DNA of 64,000 nucleotides from Takifugu bimaculatus (lineage: Eukaryota > Chordata > Actinopteri > Tetraodontiformes > Tetraodontidae): the NCBI GenBank assembly GCA_004026145.2, contig CP034979.1, forward strand, positions 5,870,701-5,934,700. The letters run 5' to 3'. A program made the translations under genes and the position numbers. Below are positions 59,212 through 64,000 of the stretch, piece after piece (positions within the stretch are counted from its first letter, which is position 1; every line of letters begins with the position of its first letter). The notes below the pieces were generated by a model. The model was not told the origin of the DNA and made no database searches. It saw nothing but the letters and a program-made list of their open reading frames with translations.

Positions 59212-59293
59212 CACCGAGTCTGGTGTAGCCAGTGGCTCCCAACTACCACCGTGATGTGGTAGTTGGGAGCCATTGGCTACACCAGAGTCGGTG
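59212..59293. repeat. Near-perfect 38-nt inverted repeat with 6-nt loop
   Basis: The arms at 59212-59249 and 59256-59293 pair at all but two of 38 positions, and one of those would be a G-U pair in RNA. The loop is cgtgat. It could fold as a pre-miRNA-sized hairpin, or be a palindromic duplication. No flanking target duplication is obvious. Confidence 0.9.
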
Positions 59294-62200
59294 AGCTGGG
59301 AAGATGACACTTTACCGTTGTGTATAACACCTTTGCACCACAGTGTCAGCTCTGAGGGATCTTCTTCTGATGCCAAAGGGATATAATTTGTTCTCTTGTC
59401 AGTCATTAACTTTGTCTCCAGGTTGGCAGACAGCAAATAGGGGATTTATAGAAGCTCTTTGCTATAAACTTCTGCTGGACGAAGCTGGAACTGAGACATC
59501 TGAGAAAGGTTTAGTGAACTGGAAGCGCGTTGTTGCAGTCCTCTAAAGCCAAACAATCCTGCTAAAATGCTATAAAAGCTGCGTTTGGCTGATACCCTCA
59601 GGCGTCTGTCATTAGGATTCACTGCACCACACGTGTCCTTTCAGGTTCTGTGTCGTTTTAATCTCCTCTAGAATAAAACTCAAAATAGGATGTTGGGCAC
59701 CATAAAGCAACTCACTGGAGCGGATAAATGTGGACTTGATTGAGCAGAAAATCAAGCCAAGGCAAACCGAACCTGCAGAAATACAACAAACTGAAGCTGA
59801 AATTTCAGCCATCTGGCTCTGTCTGGCTGCAGGCTCTGCTCTGATCTGCAGATGTGGCCCCCAGGTTGCCCCTCTGGCAGGCCTCCAAGTGTTTGACAAT
59901 ATTTAGACAATAGGATGAAAAAGAGTGCGTACGGACGGATACACGAGTAACAAAGACCAACCACTTGTTTAGGCATGCAGGAAGAGCAGCAGTCGTGCTC
60001 TTACTGTACACATGAGGGAGACGAGGACAGACGGACACCCTGGATGATTGACTGCTGACCCTGACCTGCGGCTGGCTCTTCAGCCTGATCACCTGACCCT
60101 TTGTGTGCCGGGACTGCGAAAAGCTCATCCTTTTCCTTTAATGGCTATTTAATTATCTAATGCTTTTCCCTCTGAATGACCCAAATGAATATTTGATTTG
60201 GTTAAAACATTTTCACATGAACTCGTCTCGTCTGCTTCCCCAGTCTGACGTTAATGGTCCCAGCAGGGAGGGAGCTCCACTCTGAGCTCCTCCTGCTTGT
60301 CTGAGCTGTTCACTTAATCCTGAAGGCCCATCCAAGCTACCCTGTGGAGGGAGCTCTTTTCGCCTGGTCGTTTCACTGAAGTCTAGTTTCCATCGGATTT
60401 CTTAAATATCTTCCACCTCCTTCACCGCGCTGACAAAGGGGGACGCGTAAAACCTGTTGCTCACAGTTGCCAAAGTGCTGGGGACCTTTATGGCAAGCTT
60501 GAAAGGTTCATAAACACACAGAGAGAATTGATCAGTGTACAGATGAACCCTGTGAGGGGGGATGGAAACTTCCAACTCTGCTGTTTATGGAAACTGCATG
60601 AAAGCTCAGGTGAGCTTCTCTTCTCGGTACATTTGTGCTCTACGCGATGCAAATCTATTTGGAGAAGCTGCTCTGCGTCAAGGACACGCAGATTCCCGTC
60701 CACAGCTGTTTTTAGGTGGATTACGTAAGTCATGAATAATTGCATTAGCTCATCTGCAGTCAGACAGAATTTGCTGGATTAAAGCTTCACTGTTGGATCT
60801 CCAGCAGTTTTAAATAAATAAGTAAACAAGGAATTTTAGATCCAACAACCTCTTCAGAAATCCATCGCTGTTGTTGTCAGCATGAGACTCAAGCTGCGGC
60901 TGCAGGTTTGGAAATCAGCCGACAAAAAGAGACAAGTGGATGACATGTGGGGTCTGGGGACATGTTGCTCCTGTGCGATGTTCAAAATCACCATGGCAAC
61001 AGGGTGAAGTGAAAATGATGATGTAATTTCACTTTTTTTTAAAAAAAAAAGTGCCTCTAAAAACAGCTACACTGTGCAAATGAGGAACTTCGTGGTAAAT
61101 AAAGAAAACTTTCAATGCATCACTGGAGTCTAGTAGAATTCTAATTGTTGGTTCAAGTTTTGCTCCATAGATTTTCCATTATTCAGCAGAATGATCATAA
61201 AGATGTTCATTTGCTTTGGAGTCAGCCTTTAGCATAAATCACAAGCTTGTTCGTTCTTATATTTAATATTTTATTCACTTCGCTTTAATTTCTCATCACA
61301 CAAAATCACAACCAAGCTAAAGAAAACACACCAATAAAAATCAAAAGTATTTCATCTCTATGTAGTGTTTATGAAGAACCTTTGATGCATGTCACCACTG
61401 ATGGAGACCTGGTAACATTAAAAGATCCCCCAGTCTGAGTGGGTCCATTCCCACTTTGGTTTCCAGCTGAACTCACAGCGACAGATCTTCCCCTGTCTTC
61501 TCTTAATACTGCTTATTGAGCTTAAGCTAAATATTTACACATTCACACACCAGCTTTCAAAGTGTATCAATTATATATGCTTTTCCTCATTCTATCATCT
61601 ACTAACACAGTTCAAAACATCCCAATGTGTTTTCATCTGTCATTATTTCACTCTCAGATTAGCAGATGCCACAAAACATGAAGGAGAAGATTATTTAATC
61701 AAAAATAGGTGTCAGAAGGAAAAACAGAAGAGAACCGTGTCTATTTAGGTCTAGGCTCATTTGTTGTGTCCATGTTGTCTGATTGAGGTACGCACAGTTT
61801 CCACACTTCTCAGTGCGTCTTTGCTACTGTTCAGCACCAAACATGCACACAAAGTCTTGACCTTATTCATTCAGACAGTAGCGCCAGGAGCAAAACTACC
61901 AAACATCCCGGCACATATGGAGCCCAAGGAACTGTGGCTAATCATGGATTTAAAATACAAATAGGAAATCTCTTCTCTGTCTGCGACAGTGACATTGTAC
62001 CAATTATAATCAGGTTGAACAGTTTTTTTTTTCTACAAACGGGCCTCTAGCACGTTTGGTAAATGATCTTTGGCCGCACTGTACTTGCCCGAAAGCATAA
62101 TGAGACAAGCAGGGACGTTACATTAATTGAAATCGATCTCTATTGGATTACACTCCCTGCTTGGCTTCACTAATAGGACTTCAGCTATGAAAAGAGAGGT

Positions 62201-63200
62201 TGCAGAAATCCCGAGTGTGAAGGTCCATTGGAGTGTTGTGTCCACCGTACACACGCTGACCACGTGGCAGCTCATTTCTTGGGATTTACAGCTGTCGTCA
62301 GGACACTGTGGTGCCTTTCAGGGCCAGTCTGATCTTCTTAAAGCACTTTTACGATGTTTGCTTTGTCCACATGTCGGATCGGTGGTGGCAGAGACCGTCA
62401 AATCTGCCATCTGCCCATTGGGAGCACCCATGCATGCGTTTACAGATGCAGCGGTTTAGATCTCCTACAGGATGACTGTGGGTCAAACTACGGTTCTCTG
62501 ACCAGGTGGCACCGCTGCCACTTATCTCGTGGCCATCTTGGCTTCATCAGGAGTCTTTGAGCAATGCAGGCAAAGGTGCCGAAAAATGGCCCAAAACAAA
62601 GTAGCATCGTTGAGAGAGTCACTATATATATATATAAGTATTTGGTAGAAGGTCAGATAAGGAGAATGTCTTAGTTTGGTGGTGTTTGTGCTGCCAGGCT
62701 CAAAATAGATTACAAAGGTAAATGTACAGAATAAAGGAGTGGAAAATCAAAAAATGTGTGTGTGTTGTGTGTTCTTGTAGGTATTGCACAGCGAGGACCC
62801 GAATAACCATTTTGCCTTCAAAGTGCGGACATTTTGGCAGGTCCTCTTTAGGCAGCTGTTTGATGGGTAAGATTAGGTTAAAGTATGACGATGATGTAAA
62901 GACAGTCCTGCAGATAGAAGAAAAAAATCAATAAACGCGTTAACGCGGATTTACACGTGTATCTGCTAAACACTTGAGATAAATGAACAGAAACGGAATG
63001 ACTAATTAAAAATACTGTAAGAAAAACGAGTTATTGATTGGCTCAAGAAAGAAAGTAGCCGATATGTTGGTCAAGAGGAGGAGCTGAAGATAAGGACGGG
63101 TAAGAACAGCAGAATGAACCTGGGGAGGGAGCAAGGAAGGAGGAAAGGAAGCAAACATTCATTTTTCACGCCTCTCTTCGGAGCTCAGCGGGTGTTTCTC

Positions 63201-63230
63201 TCCTCTCTCGCTTTCTCTCTCTCTCTCTCC
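63201..63230. repeat. Pyrimidine (CT)n tract upstream of the opioid receptor
   Basis: A CT-rich run about 130 bases before the start codon, probably in the 5' untranslated region or core promoter. No TATA box is evident nearby. Confidence 0.6.
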
Positions 63231-63358
63231 ATCACGCACAGACGTTTTCTCCATCAGGGAGATTTAACCCTCCGTCCCTGCCGAACCCCGCACACGTCCC
63301 CGACAGGGCACCACAGGAGCGTAGTCCGTGAACGCGCACTCGGTGTAGGCTGAAGACC

Positions 63359-63612
63359 ATGGAGAGCGCACGTAACGGCTCGGTTTTCCGTGGCCAGTTG
63401 TCCATGTTGTACCACAACAATAGCACCTTCTGCCAGAACTTGACCGACGCCGGCAACAGCTCAGGCTTCGCGGAGACGCGATGCGACGCGGAGCGCGGGC
63501 TGGAAGACGACGCCAACCCGGTCATCATAGCGATCATCATCACCGCTCTCTACTCCATCGTGTGTGTGGTCGGACTGGTTGGAAACGTGCTGGTGATGTA
63601 CATCATAGTCAG
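63359..63612 (+). CDS. oprm1: Opioid receptor exon 1, probably mu type (partial, continues beyond window)
   Basis: First coding exon of a class A GPCR for opioid peptides, coupled to Gi/Go. ATG in good context (gaccATGG) opens 84 codons. The extracellular N-terminus has four N-glycosylation sequons (NGS, NST, NLT, NSS). The first membrane helix ALYSIVCVVGLVGNVLVMYI carries the GNxLVMY motif and closely follows the mu-receptor wording. The exon ends at the conserved IVR, phase 2, with a gtaagt donor, the same junction used in all four opioid receptor genes. The mu assignment rests on the helix and on rgs17 being next door (RGS17-OPRM1 pair in human; RGS20 pairs with OPRK1 and RGS19 with OPRL1). 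The remaining exons are outside: nothing coding is seen from 63613 to 64000. Confidence 0.85.
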
Positions 63613-64000
63613 GTAAGTCCAAGCAGTTCTCACTAAAAAAAAAACCGATGTGCGTGGACGCGCTCCCTAACTTGTGCTGCGCTTTTCGGCTCTTCAACCC
63701 CATTTCTAACACACCCGAGAGGGAGGATGAACCTTAACACCAACCTGTTGATGCGTGTGTGTACAAAAGTTTTGTCAGTGCTACTTGATGAAGTCATGTC
63801 TCTGCGGTTATCTGCATAAAAATCTGCCCCAGCCAGGGACGTTCCACCTCAGTCACCTGAAAAATGGAGTGAAAACCAAACGCCAGTGCTTTCTCACTGT
63901 CTCCATGTGAACTGGAACAGCACGCTGGGATGACGCTGCAGGCATCCCAGTGTCCTCTGGTCTCACTGTGGGTGGATATCTGCCAAGAGTTAAGTTGGGT

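Larger units (their letters stand above)
51951..63358. other. Gene desert between rgs17 and the opioid receptor
   Basis: About 11 kb in which I cannot support any protein-coding exon. It holds a repeat-like block (about 53270-53640), a tetranucleotide array (55639-55746), a strong inverted repeat (59212-59293) and a short (TA)n run near 62623. The human genes between RGS17 and OPRM1 (MTRF1L, FBXO5, VIP, MYCT1 and others) are not seen here. Confidence 0.6.

Noticed and set aside
1..64000. CRISPR arrays, operons, phage or integrative elements
   Set aside because: The window is vertebrate nuclear DNA; the only regular repeats are microsatellites without spacers.

Overview
The window is nuclear DNA from a bony fish, most likely a teleost with a compact genome. 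Coding exons are short, introns follow the GT/AG rule, (CA)n and (CATC)n microsatellites are frequent, and every protein I recognise is a vertebrate one. I saw no rRNA, tRNA, CRISPR array, operon or viral gene.

Layout. Two class II cytokine receptor genes lie on the + strand: ifngr1 (4348-8134, interferon-gamma receptor ligand-binding chain) and il22ra2 (10512-11647, soluble IL-22 binding protein, a teleost CRFB9-type gene). Tail-to-tail with them is map3k21 (MLK4, a mixed-lineage MAP3 kinase) on the - strand (25628 down to 14010, ten exons). It is head-to-head with pcnx2 (pecanex 2, multipass membrane protein) on the + strand (27174-39399, 40 exons). The 1.5 kb between their start codons is CpG-rich and probably a bidirectional promoter. 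rgs17 (RZ-family RGS protein) follows on the - strand (47412 down to 45017, with an upstream non-coding exon near 51.7 kb). After an 11 kb gene desert, exon 1 of an opioid receptor, probably oprm1, begins at 63359 on the + strand and runs off the window.

The gene order joins blocks that are separate in human: IFNGR1-IL22RA2 (6q23), PCNX2-MAP3K21 (1q42) and RGS17-OPRM1 (6q25). The ligand-receptor themes are independent: interferon-gamma/IL-22 signalling, JNK-pathway kinase signalling, and opioid GPCR signalling with its own Gi/Gz-class RGS regulator.

Main surprise. When exon phases are checked one by one, three of the six genes carry single-base frame shifts in otherwise well-conserved exons: one in ifngr1, two sites in map3k21 and four in pcnx2. 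All but one can be read as a single extra base. This pattern fits insertion-type assembly errors better than decay of three unrelated essential-looking genes. Other points of interest are a near-perfect 38-nt inverted repeat at 59.2 kb, two short terminal-inverted-repeat elements, four CTCF-like motifs, a candidate developmental enhancer at 1.1-1.6 kb and a possible unrecognised coding exon at 44.0 kb. I found no clear sign of a new biological system.
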